DNA of 64,000 nt from NCBI GenBank assembly GCA_964228555.1, contig CAXQZU010000052.1:62001-126000 (forward strand), read 5' to 3'. The DNA is from CAXQZU01 sp964228555 (GTDB lineage Bacteria; Planctomycetota; PLA2; JAEUHO01). Of the stretch, positions 24,944 through 32,113 are shown piece by piece. The notes beneath the pieces are model-generated. The model did not search any database. It saw only the letters and a program-made list of their open reading frames with translations, and was not told the DNA's origin. The position numbers were made by a program, and so were the translations under genes. Position 1 is the stretch's first letter. Each line of letters begins with the position of its first letter.

Positions 24944-26257
24944 CTAGGTCGCTCCCACGGCAGCGGCGGGGCGCACGAGGCGCGCCTCGAACTCGTGCCG
25001 GAACTTCTTGAGGATCGAGCGCACCGGCCACACGGCGGCGTCGGCCAGCGCGCAGATGGTGCGGCCCTCGATGTTGCCGAACAGGCTCTCGAGCAGCTGC
25101 AGGTCGGCGGGCGTGCCGTGGCCCTCGTCGATGCGGTGGAAGATCTTCTCCAGCCAGTGGCAGCCCTCGCGGCAGGGCGTGCACTGCCCGCACGACTCGT
25201 CGGCGAAGAAGTGCGCGATGTTGGCGCAGGCCTTCACCATGTCGCAGGTGTCGTCCATCACGATGGCGCAGGCCGTGCCCAGGCCGCTGCCCACCTTCTG
25301 CAGGTCGTCGAAGCCCATCTTCACGTCCAGCTCGGCGTCGGTGAGCACGGGCATCGACAGGCCGCCGGGGATCACGGCCTTCACCGTGCGGCCCGGCAGC
25401 GGGCCGCCGCCGTAGCCGTAGACCAGCTCGCGCAGCGTGATGCCGAACTCGAACTCCCACACGCCGGGCGTGCGCACGCCGCCCGAGACGCCCATCAGCT
25501 TGGTGCCGCTGCTGCCCACGCTGCGCGGGTTGGCCGGGTCGGGCGGGATGCCCTGGCGGGCGACGGCGGCGCCGCCGTTCACGACGATCCACGGCACGTG
25601 GGCCAGCGTCTCGACGTTGTTGATCAGCGTGGGGCTGGCGAAGGCGCCCTCCACCGCGGGGAAGGGCGGCTTGATGCGCGGGTGGCCGCGCTTGCCCTCG
25701 AGGCTCTCCAGCAGGCCGGTCTCCTCGCCGCAGATGTAGGCCCCGGCTCCCGGGTGCACCCACGCCTCGCACGAGAACGACGTGCCCAGGATGCCCTTGC
25801 CCAGCAGGCCCGCCGCGCGCGCCTCGGCCATCGCGGCCTCCAGGCGCGCGATCGACAGCGGGTACTCGCCGCGCACGTAGATGTAGATCACGCTCGCGCC
25901 CGTGGCGTAGGCCGCCAGCAGGCAGCCCTCGATCACGAGGTGCGGGTCCAGCTCCATCAGGTAGCGGTCCTTGAAGGTGCCCGGCTCGCTCTCGTCGGCG
26001 TTGCAGACCACGTACTTGGTCTTGGGCGAGGAGCGCGGCACGAAGCCCCACTTCACGCCCGTGGGGAAGCCGGCGCCACCGCGACCGCGCAGGCGGCTGG
26101 CCTTCACCTCGGCGATCACCTGGTCGGGCGTCATGCCCTTGAGCGCCTTCTCGAGCGCCTGGTAGGCGCCGTGCTGGCGCGCCACGGCCAGCGTCCACGA
26201 CTGCGGCAGGCTGAACCTGGCCGACAGCACCTTGGTCTCGGGCGTGCGGGTGGTCAT
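24944..26257 (-). CDS. nuoF: NADH-quinone oxidoreductase subunit F
   Basis: A 437-residue NADH- and FMN-binding subunit. It shows the FMN/NADH glycine-rich loop (LRGRGGAGFPTGVKW), the NADH segment (CNADESEPGTFKDR), GAGAYICGEETGLLESLEG, and the N3 cluster motif CGQCTPCREGCHW with the distant fourth cysteine in GRTICALAD. The start at 26257 was chosen because the conserved domain begins there and an AGGAAC sequence precedes it. It lies 8 bases after nuoE. Confidence 0.97.
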   Translation of the reverse strand: MTTRTPETKVLSARFSLPQSWTLAVARQHGAYQALEKALKGMTPDQVIAEVKASRLRGRGGAGFPTGVKWGFVPRSSPKTKYVVCNADESEPGTFKDRYLMELDPHLVIEGCLLAAYATGASVIYIYVRGEYPLSIARLEAAMAEARAAGLLGKGILGTSFSCEAWVHPGAGAYICGEETGLLESLEGKRGHPRIKPPFPAVEGAFASPTLINNVETLAHVPWIVVNGGAAVARQGIPPDPANPRSVGSSGTKLMGVSGGVRTPGVWEFEFGITLRELVYGYGGGPLPGRTVKAVIPGGLSMPVLTDAELDVKMGFDDLQKVGSGLGTACAIVMDDTCDMVKACANIAHFFADESCGQCTPCREGCHWLEKIFHRIDEGHGTPADLQLLESLFGNIEGRTICALADAAVWPVRSILKKFRHEFEARLVRPAAAVGAT

Positions 26258-26265
26258 GGGGGTTC

Positions 26266-26859
26266 CTAGGCGCAGCCGTCCATCAGCTGGCCGAGCTGCT
26301 CGGGCGTGACGGGCGCGTGCACCTGCCCGTCGATCCACACCGCGGGGGCGCGCTCGCACAGGCCCAGGCACTCCATCTCGCGCACCGTGAAGCGGCCCTT
26401 GGCGTCGGTTCCGCCCAGGCGTGCGATGCCGGCCTTGGCGAGCGCCGCCTGCGTGAGTGCGGGCGCGCCGCGCAGCCAGCAGGTGAGCGTGCGGCACACC
26501 CACAGGTCGTGGCGGCCTACCGGCTGGGTGGCGAACATCGAGTAGAAGGTCAGCACGCCGCGCACGTGCGCGTCGGACACGCCCAGGTACTGGGCCACGC
26601 CGGCCTCCACCTCGGGCGAGACCCAGCCGCCGTGGTGGCGCTGCGCGAGGTGCAGGATGGGGATCAGCGCGGCCTGGCGCGTGGGGTAGCGCGCGAGCAG
26701 GTCCTCGCAGCGCGCCTTGAGCTCGGCCGGCGGGAAGGGCGCCGGCACCGGCGGCTTCACCGCCGCCTTCGCGCCGGCGGCGCCCACGGCGCGCGCCGCA
26801 GCAGCCGCGGCGGCCGCGGCCGCGCCAGGGACCTGCGCTCCGGGGGGGATGGCTGTCAC
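26266..26859 (-). CDS. nuoE: NADH-quinone oxidoreductase subunit E
   Basis: A 197-residue thioredoxin-like [2Fe-2S] (N1a) subunit. The ligands are in CRTLTC and CLGLC, with the usual CX4C...CX3C pattern. A ~40-residue poly-Ala/Pro N-terminal extension precedes the domain. The GTG start overlaps the nuoD stop by 4 bases (GTGA). Confidence 0.95.
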   Translation of the reverse strand: MTAIPPGAQVPGAAAAAAAAAARAVGAAGAKAAVKPPVPAPFPPAELKARCEDLLARYPTRQAALIPILHLAQRHHGGWVSPEVEAGVAQYLGVSDAHVRGVLTFYSMFATQPVGRHDLWVCRTLTCWLRGAPALTQAALAKAGIARLGGTDAKGRFTVREMECLGLCERAPAVWIDGQVHAPVTPEQLGQLMDGCA

Positions 26860-28130
26860 TTGTCGCACTCCCCCATCACGAAGTCGATCGAGCCCAGCAC
26901 GGCCACGATGTCCGAGATCAGGCAGCCGGGGAGGATCTCCTTGAGCACCTGCAGGTTCACGAAGGAGGGCGCGCGCATCTTCAGGCGCCACGGCGCCGCC
27001 CCGCCCTCGGAGCGGATGTAGTAGCCGTGCTCGCCCTTGGGGTTCTCGATGTAGCTCTCGACCTCGCCCTTGGGCGTGTCCATCTCGCCGGTGATGAGCA
27101 TGAACTGGTGGATCAGCTGCTCCATGCCCGTGAGGACGCCGTGCTTCTGCGGGAGCACGAACTTGGGCGCGTCGGCCAGGATCGGGCCCTTGGGCATGCG
27201 GTCGATGGCCTGCACCACGATGCGCGCCGACTGGCGCAGCTCCTCGAGGCGCACGAGGTAGCGGTCGTAGGCATCGCCGCGCTGGCCCACGGGCACGTCG
27301 AAGTCGTACTGCTCGTAGCCGGAGTAGGGACGGTCCTTGCGCACGTCGTAGGCCACGCCGCTGCCGCGCAGGCAGGGGCCCGTGAGGCCGTAGGAGAGGG
27401 CCATCTCGCGCGGGATGATGCCCACGCCCTCGTTGCGGATGCGCCAGATGCGGTTGCGCGTCAGCAGGCGCTCCCACAGGTCCACCTTCTTGTGGAAGCC
27501 GTTGCAGAACTCGCGCACCTCCTTGAGCCAGCCGTCCTCGGCGTCCCGCGCGACGCCGCCGATGCGGGTGTAGGAGGTGGTGAAGCGCGCGCCCGTGAGG
27601 AACTCGAAGAAGTTGTAGAGCGTCTCCCGCTCGGTGAACGTGTAGAGGAACACCGTCATGGCGCCCACGTCCATCGAGTAGGCGCCCAGCCCGAGCAGGT
27701 GGCTGCTCATGCGCGCCAGCTCGCAGCACACCACGCGGATGGCCTGCGCCCGGGGCGGGGCCTGGATGCCGCACACGCGCTCCGCGGCCAGCGCGATCGA
27801 GCAGTTGTTCGAAAGCGGCGCGAGGTAGTCGAGGCGGTCCGTGTAGGGGATGAAGCGGTGGTAGCCCAGCGTCTCGCCCAGCTTCTCCATGCCGCGGTGC
27901 AGGTAGCCCACGTCGGGGGTGGCCTTCACCACGCGCTCGCCGTCCACCTCCAGCACGATGCGCAGCACGCCGTGCGTCGAGGGGTGCTGGGGCCCCATGT
28001 TCAGCACCATGCGCTCGCCCAGCTCGTCGCCCCCCTCCATGCGGATGGGCTTGTCGGCCAGCACGTCGGGGAGCACGCCGGTGGCCGTCGGGGCGGGTCG
28101 CACCGGGCTGGCTCCGTCGGAGGCGCTCAT
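26856..28130 (-). CDS. nuoD: NADH-quinone oxidoreductase subunit D
   Basis: A 424-residue 49-kDa-type subunit of the Q module. Visible motifs are MVLNMGPQHPSTHGVLR, GYLHRGMEKLGE and the C-terminal GSIDFVMGECDK. The conserved His of GPQHPSTHG and the Tyr of the quinone site region are present. It is preceded by an unusually long 115-base gap after nuoC that contains a dyad. Confidence 0.97.
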   Translation of the reverse strand: MSASDGASPVRPAPTATGVLPDVLADKPIRMEGGDELGERMVLNMGPQHPSTHGVLRIVLEVDGERVVKATPDVGYLHRGMEKLGETLGYHRFIPYTDRLDYLAPLSNNCSIALAAERVCGIQAPPRAQAIRVVCCELARMSSHLLGLGAYSMDVGAMTVFLYTFTERETLYNFFEFLTGARFTTSYTRIGGVARDAEDGWLKEVREFCNGFHKKVDLWERLLTRNRIWRIRNEGVGIIPREMALSYGLTGPCLRGSGVAYDVRKDRPYSGYEQYDFDVPVGQRGDAYDRYLVRLEELRQSARIVVQAIDRMPKGPILADAPKFVLPQKHGVLTGMEQLIHQFMLITGEMDTPKGEVESYIENPKGEHGYYIRSEGGAAPWRLKMRAPSFVNLQVLKEILPGCLISDIVAVLGSIDFVMGECDK

Positions 28131-28245
28131 GGGGTCTCGCTGCCGGGGGTCCCGGCGGCCGGCCGGGCGAGCCCGTACCTTACGGGGCAGCCCCCCACTC
28201 CGGAAACCCGATGCGAGGGGTTCGTGGCGGCGGCCGCCGCGGGGG
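28131..28245 (-). other. nuoC-nuoD intergenic gap with dyad
   Basis: A 115-base gap where most nuo genes overlap or nearly touch. It contains the inverted repeat CCCGTA-CCT-TACGGG (28172-28186) and several GC-rich self-complementary stretches. It could modulate the mRNA between nuoC and nuoD. Confidence 0.4.
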
Positions 28246-28761
28246 CTAGTCGCGGAAGCGCAGGTGGCCCTGCAGGGGGAAGTCCTTGCGCAGCGGCCAG
28301 CCCTCGTAGTCGTGCGGCATGTAGATGCGGGTCAGGTCGGGATGGCCCGCGAAGTCGATGCCGAACATGTCGTAGGTCTCGCGCTCGGCCCAGTCGGCCG
28401 AGGCCCACAGCGGCACCAGCGAGGCGATGGAGCCCCCATCCGCCACCCGCGCCTTCACCACCAGCCGCTCCTGCGTGGCCACGTTCATCACCACGGCCAC
28501 CACCGTGAAACGCGGCGTGCGGGCCGGGTAGTCCACCGCGGTGTGGTCCACCAGCAGGTCGAATCCGGCCGCCTTGAGCGCACGGAAGGCCTCCAGCCAG
28601 CGTTCGGCAGGCAGGCGCACGCCCACCGTGGCATGGGCGCTGGACCCGGCCTCGTGGCGGCTCCACTCCGGCCCGAAGGGGGCCAGGGCGGCGCGGGCGC
28701 CGGCAGACACCGAGGCCGGCGCCTGCTGCGAGTAGGCGATGCTGCTGGTGGTGGGACCCAT
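28246..28761 (-). CDS. nuoC: NADH-quinone oxidoreductase subunit C
   Basis: A 171-residue 30-kDa-type Q-module subunit with the conserved end ERETYDMFGIDFAGHPDLTRIYMPHDYEGWPLRKDFPL. The start at 28761 is preferred over an in-frame ATG at 28797 because a GGAGG ribosome-binding site lies 6 bases upstream of it, and the extra residues show no similarity. A 16-bp palindrome lies just upstream, between nuoB and nuoC. Confidence 0.96.
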   Translation of the reverse strand: MGPTTSSIAYSQQAPASVSAGARAALAPFGPEWSRHEAGSSAHATVGVRLPAERWLEAFRALKAAGFDLLVDHTAVDYPARTPRFTVVAVVMNVATQERLVVKARVADGGSIASLVPLWASADWAERETYDMFGIDFAGHPDLTRIYMPHDYEGWPLRKDFPLQGHLRFRD

Positions 28762-28778
28762 GCTGCCTCCGGCATCTA

Positions 28779-28794
28779 CCGACCGATCGGTCGG
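28779..28794. promoter_or_regulatory. TetR-type palindrome between nuoB and nuoC
   Basis: CCGACCGATCGGTCGG is a perfect 16-bp palindrome. Its shape is that of operators bound by many TetR-family repressors. It lies in the 53-base gap between nuoB and nuoC, 18 bases upstream of the nuoC start. Confidence 0.45.
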
Positions 28795-28814
28795 CATTCC
28801 TTGGCCTGCCTCGA

Positions 28815-29483
28815 CTACTTGCGCACCAGGCCGCGCACGGCGGCCTTCTGGGGGCCGCTCTCGCCGAAGCGCTCGCGGTCGGTGCTCAGGGCCATGGCCG
28901 GGCCCTCGCCGCGCGTGAGCAGGGCGCCGGCCCGCTCGCTGATGGCCACCGGGGCGCCGGGCTGGTCGCTGGCCAGCGTGAGCTTGTAGCTGCGGTCGTT
29001 CTCGATCTTCTTCTGCAGCTGCAGCAGGCAGTTGAGCACCGCATCCGGGCGCGGCGGGCAGCCGGGGATGTAGAAGTCCACGGGGATGAACTCGTCGATG
29101 CCCTGCACCACCGGGTAGGAGCGGAACATGCCGCCCGAGGAGGCGCAGGCCCCCATCGCGATCACCCAGCGCGGTTCCGCCATCTGGTCGTAGAGGCGGG
29201 TCATGACCTGCGCCATCTTGTAGGTGAGCGTGCCGGCCACCAGCAGCAGGTCGGCCTGGCGGGGCGAGAAGCGCGCCACCTCCATGCCGAAGCGGGCCAT
29301 GTCGTAGCGGCTGCAGGCCGTGGCCATGAACTCGATGCCACAGCAGGAAAGGCCCAAGGGAAGCGGCCAGACGCTGTTCTTGCGGCACCAGTTCACCATG
29401 CCCTGCACGGTGCTGAGCAGGAAGCTGCCCTCGCTGCTGCCCGTGGCCTCCAGCATGTCGTGCGTGGTCGTGACCTCGGCCAT
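28815..29483 (-). CDS. nuoB: NADH-quinone oxidoreductase subunit B
   Basis: A 222-residue subunit that holds the terminal cluster N2 next to the quinone site. The ligand-bearing motifs are LGLSCCGIEFMA, MGACASSGGMFRSYPVVQG and PGCPPRPDAVL. The ATG at 29483 is 3 bases from the nuoA stop. The C-terminal ~50 residues are a variable charged tail. Confidence 0.97.
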   Translation of the reverse strand: MAEVTTTHDMLEATGSSEGSFLLSTVQGMVNWCRKNSVWPLPLGLSCCGIEFMATACSRYDMARFGMEVARFSPRQADLLLVAGTLTYKMAQVMTRLYDQMAEPRWVIAMGACASSGGMFRSYPVVQGIDEFIPVDFYIPGCPPRPDAVLNCLLQLQKKIENDRSYKLTLASDQPGAPVAISERAGALLTRGEGPAMALSTDRERFGESGPQKAAVRGLVRK

Positions 29484-29486
29484 CGG

Positions 29487-29885
29487 CTACTCCTTGCTCC
29501 AGTTCACGGCGCCCTTGCGGATGACGTACCACCAGCCCAGGAACAGGATCCCCAGGAACACCAGCATCTGCGAGAACAGGAATGCTGCCTGCTGCTGGAA
29601 GTGCACCGCCCACGGGTAGAGGAAGACCACCTCGATGTCGAAGAGCACGAACAGGATCGCCACGAGGTAGAACTTCACGCTGAAGCGCTGGTGCGCGTCG
29701 GTCACGGGCGGCATGCCGCACTCGTAGGCCGCGTCCTTCACCGGGTTGCCCGCGGCCTTGCGGCCCAGGATGAAGGACAGGCTCAGGTTGAGGATGGCGA
29801 AGCTGGTCGCGAAGCCCAGCATCACCAGCACCGGCAGGTACTCGGCCCACTGCGGTGCGGAGGCGAGGACGGTCGAGGCGGTCAC
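29487..29885 (-). CDS. nuoA: NADH-quinone oxidoreductase subunit A
   Basis: A 132-residue membrane subunit with three helices. Motifs include AAYECGMPP (with the conserved Cys-containing loop), FYLVAILFVLFDIEVVFLYPWAV, and a final helix ending near the C terminus. It is the first gene of the 14-gene operon; the VCBS lipoprotein gene ends 67 bases upstream on the same strand and may share its transcript. Confidence 0.96.
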   Translation of the reverse strand: MTASTVLASAPQWAEYLPVLVMLGFATSFAILNLSLSFILGRKAAGNPVKDAAYECGMPPVTDAHQRFSVKFYLVAILFVLFDIEVVFLYPWAVHFQQQAAFLFSQMLVFLGILFLGWWYVIRKGAVNWSKE

Positions 29886-29952
29886 GCGGGCGCTCCGGGT
29901 TGGACCGCATTGAACAGGGCGCCGGGGACCGCCACCAGCGAATCCGGGCTGG

Positions 29953-32043
29953 CTAGCGGGCGGGCGCCACCTCGGGGGGCAGCGGCCAGGCGAAGCCCTT
30001 GAGCGGCACCTCCACCGCCGCGCCGCCCTCGCGCCGCAGCGACCAGTGGGCCCCCGCGCGCAAGCCCCGGTAGGTGGTCTGGGCGCGCTCCAGCCCGGGC
30101 CAGGTCACCGTGACGTCGAAGGTCGTGGCCGGGCCCAGCCCGAGGTGCGCGCGCGGGTCGTTGCTGCCGAGGAAGGACCAGGACCGGATCACGGCGTGGC
30201 GCCACGCCAGGTCGCCGGCGCGGATCTCCAGCGTGGCGCCCAGCGCCTCGCGGTTGGGGCCGGGCTGCTCGAGGCTCACCAGCGCCCAGTTGCGGCCCGG
30301 CGCCGGCGGCGTGTCGTTGACGATCACGTCCGGCGGCGCGTTCATGTTGGTGACCACGATGTCCAGCCGCCCGTCGTTGTTGAGGTCGGCGAAGCCCGCG
30401 CCCCGCGAGCACTTGCGGATGTCCATGCCGTCGCCGCAGGCGAGGTGCGCCCCGGCCGCGCCCAGCCGGTCCACGGCCTTGCGGCCGATCTCGCGGTAGC
30501 CCAGCCGCGCCTGGTCCACGGTCTCCACCAGCGCGTTGAGCTGGTCGTAGCTCGAGCCCGTCTGCTCCTGCAGGTCAACCTCCTTGTAGACGTGCCCATT
30601 GGCCACGTAGAGGTCGAGGTCGCCGTCGTTGTCCAGGTCCACCCAGCCGCAGCCCCACTTGAGGTCGAAGTAGAGCGGCTGCCCCAGCGCCGGCAGCCCG
30701 CGGTCCTTGAAGTAGAGCTGCCCCCCCTGCGGACGGGTGCGGTGGGCCATGTACATGTTGTTGAAGTCGAGCGCGAAGTTCGTCTTGAAGATGTCGAACA
30801 GGCCATCGCGGTTGATGTCGGCCACCGCCGCGCCCATGCCGGCCTGCGCCTGCACGTTGGGCCCGTACTTCACGCCCAGCATCTCCGCCAGCTCGCGGAA
30901 GCGCAGCGCACCATCCTTGCCGAGCTCGGCCTGCCACAGGAACGACTCCACCGAGTCGTTGGCCACGTAGACGTCCATGCGGCCGTCCTCGTTCCAGTCC
31001 CAGGCCAGCGCCTGGAAGGCGTAGCGAGCCACCGGCGGGCGCATGCCCACCGCCAGCGTGCGGTCCTCGAAGCTGCCGTCGGCCTGCTGGCTGAGGAAGG
31101 TGTCGTGCTGCCCCTCGAGGCCGATGGGCCCGCAGTAGGCCAGCACGCGCTTCCAGCGGCAGGCGCGCCCCGTGATGGCCTCCACGGGGGTGTTGCCGGG
31201 CAGGCCCTTCTCCAGGCGGCGCTTCTCCACCTCGGCGGCCGGGTCGGCATAGGCGGACACGTAGAGGTCCAGCCGCTGGTCGCCATCGAGGTCGGCCACC
31301 GCGGCACAGGTGCTCCAGGTGTCCTCGGAGACGGCCACGCCGCGAGCCTCGGCCTGGTCGGTGAAGGTGCCGTCACCGTTGTTGCGCCACAGCCTGTTGC
31401 GGCCGAAGTTGCTGACGTAGAGGTCCGGCCATCCGTCGGCGTCGAAGTCGGCCGCCGTGGCCCCGAAGCTCCAGCGCTCGTCGGCCACGCCGGCGCGCTC
31501 GGCCACGTCGGTGAACGTGCCGTCGCCGTTGTTGCGCCACAGCTGGTCGCGGTAGCGCACCACAGGCTCGGCCTTGCGGCGCAGGCGCGCCACCACCTGT
31601 CCCGTGGCCGGGTCGGGCACCTGCTCGAGGGCGTAGTTCAGGAACTCGTCGCCGTCGGGCATGTAGACGTCGAGCAGGCCGTCGCGGTCGAAGTCGAGGA
31701 AGGCCGGTCCCACGCCCACGGCCTCGATCAGGAACTCCTTCACGCCCGCCGTGCCGCTGTGGTTGGTGGTGGTGATGCGCGAGCCCGCGCCCCAGTCGCG
31801 CAGGCGGATGGCCGGGGGTCCCAGCTCGGGAAAGGGGTTCCAGGCCCCCTTGGGCGCCTCCATGCCGCTGCCGCCCTGCGTGCCACCCTCGTCGCCCGCG
31901 CCGGCCGGCCGGGCGGGGTCGCCGCGGCCCGGCGAGGGCGAGGGCTCGCCGCCACAGGCGGCCAGCGACAGCAGCATGGCCACGACGAGCAGCCCGCGGG
32001 CGCGGGACGGCGCGTCAGCCGGCCGGGTGGTCGAGGAGGTCAT
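29953..32043 (-). CDS. VCBS/FG-GAP repeat lipoprotein with ASPIC/UnbV domain
   Basis: A 696-residue protein with a lipoprotein signal (LLVVAMLLSLAAC then GGEPSP). It has a series of FG-GAP/VCBS repeats with calcium-binding-like DxDxDGxxD loops (DFDRDGLLDVYM, DFDADGWPDLYVS, DLDGDQRLDLYVS, DLDNDGDLDLYVANG, DLNNDGRLDIVVTN) and a C-terminal ASPIC/UnbV domain (NREALGATLEIRAGDL ... SNDPRAHLGLG). Such proteins resemble CRTAC1 and are very numerous in planctomycetes. They are thought to form extracytoplasmic beta-propellers, with ligand unknown. It lies directly upstream of nuoA, which may be coincidental. Confidence 0.9.
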   Translation of the reverse strand: MTSSTTRPADAPSRARGLLVVAMLLSLAACGGEPSPSPGRGDPARPAGAGDEGGTQGGSGMEAPKGAWNPFPELGPPAIRLRDWGAGSRITTTNHSGTAGVKEFLIEAVGVGPAFLDFDRDGLLDVYMPDGDEFLNYALEQVPDPATGQVVARLRRKAEPVVRYRDQLWRNNGDGTFTDVAERAGVADERWSFGATAADFDADGWPDLYVSNFGRNRLWRNNGDGTFTDQAEARGVAVSEDTWSTCAAVADLDGDQRLDLYVSAYADPAAEVEKRRLEKGLPGNTPVEAITGRACRWKRVLAYCGPIGLEGQHDTFLSQQADGSFEDRTLAVGMRPPVARYAFQALAWDWNEDGRMDVYVANDSVESFLWQAELGKDGALRFRELAEMLGVKYGPNVQAQAGMGAAVADINRDGLFDIFKTNFALDFNNMYMAHRTRPQGGQLYFKDRGLPALGQPLYFDLKWGCGWVDLDNDGDLDLYVANGHVYKEVDLQEQTGSSYDQLNALVETVDQARLGYREIGRKAVDRLGAAGAHLACGDGMDIRKCSRGAGFADLNNDGRLDIVVTNMNAPPDVIVNDTPPAPGRNWALVSLEQPGPNREALGATLEIRAGDLAWRHAVIRSWSFLGSNDPRAHLGLGPATTFDVTVTWPGLERAQTTYRGLRAGAHWSLRREGGAAVEVPLKGFAWPLPPEVAPAR

Positions 32044-32113
32044 GGCTGGGATGCTACGCCATCACGTCCAACGCGGCGCGAGCAACCGCCTTCCCCGGTG
32101 CGTGGTGGCACGC

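Noticed and set aside
28762..28797. Earlier ATG for nuoC at 28797
   Set aside because: It has no correctly spaced ribosome-binding site and the added residues run through the palindrome; GGAGG sits 6 bases before 28761.
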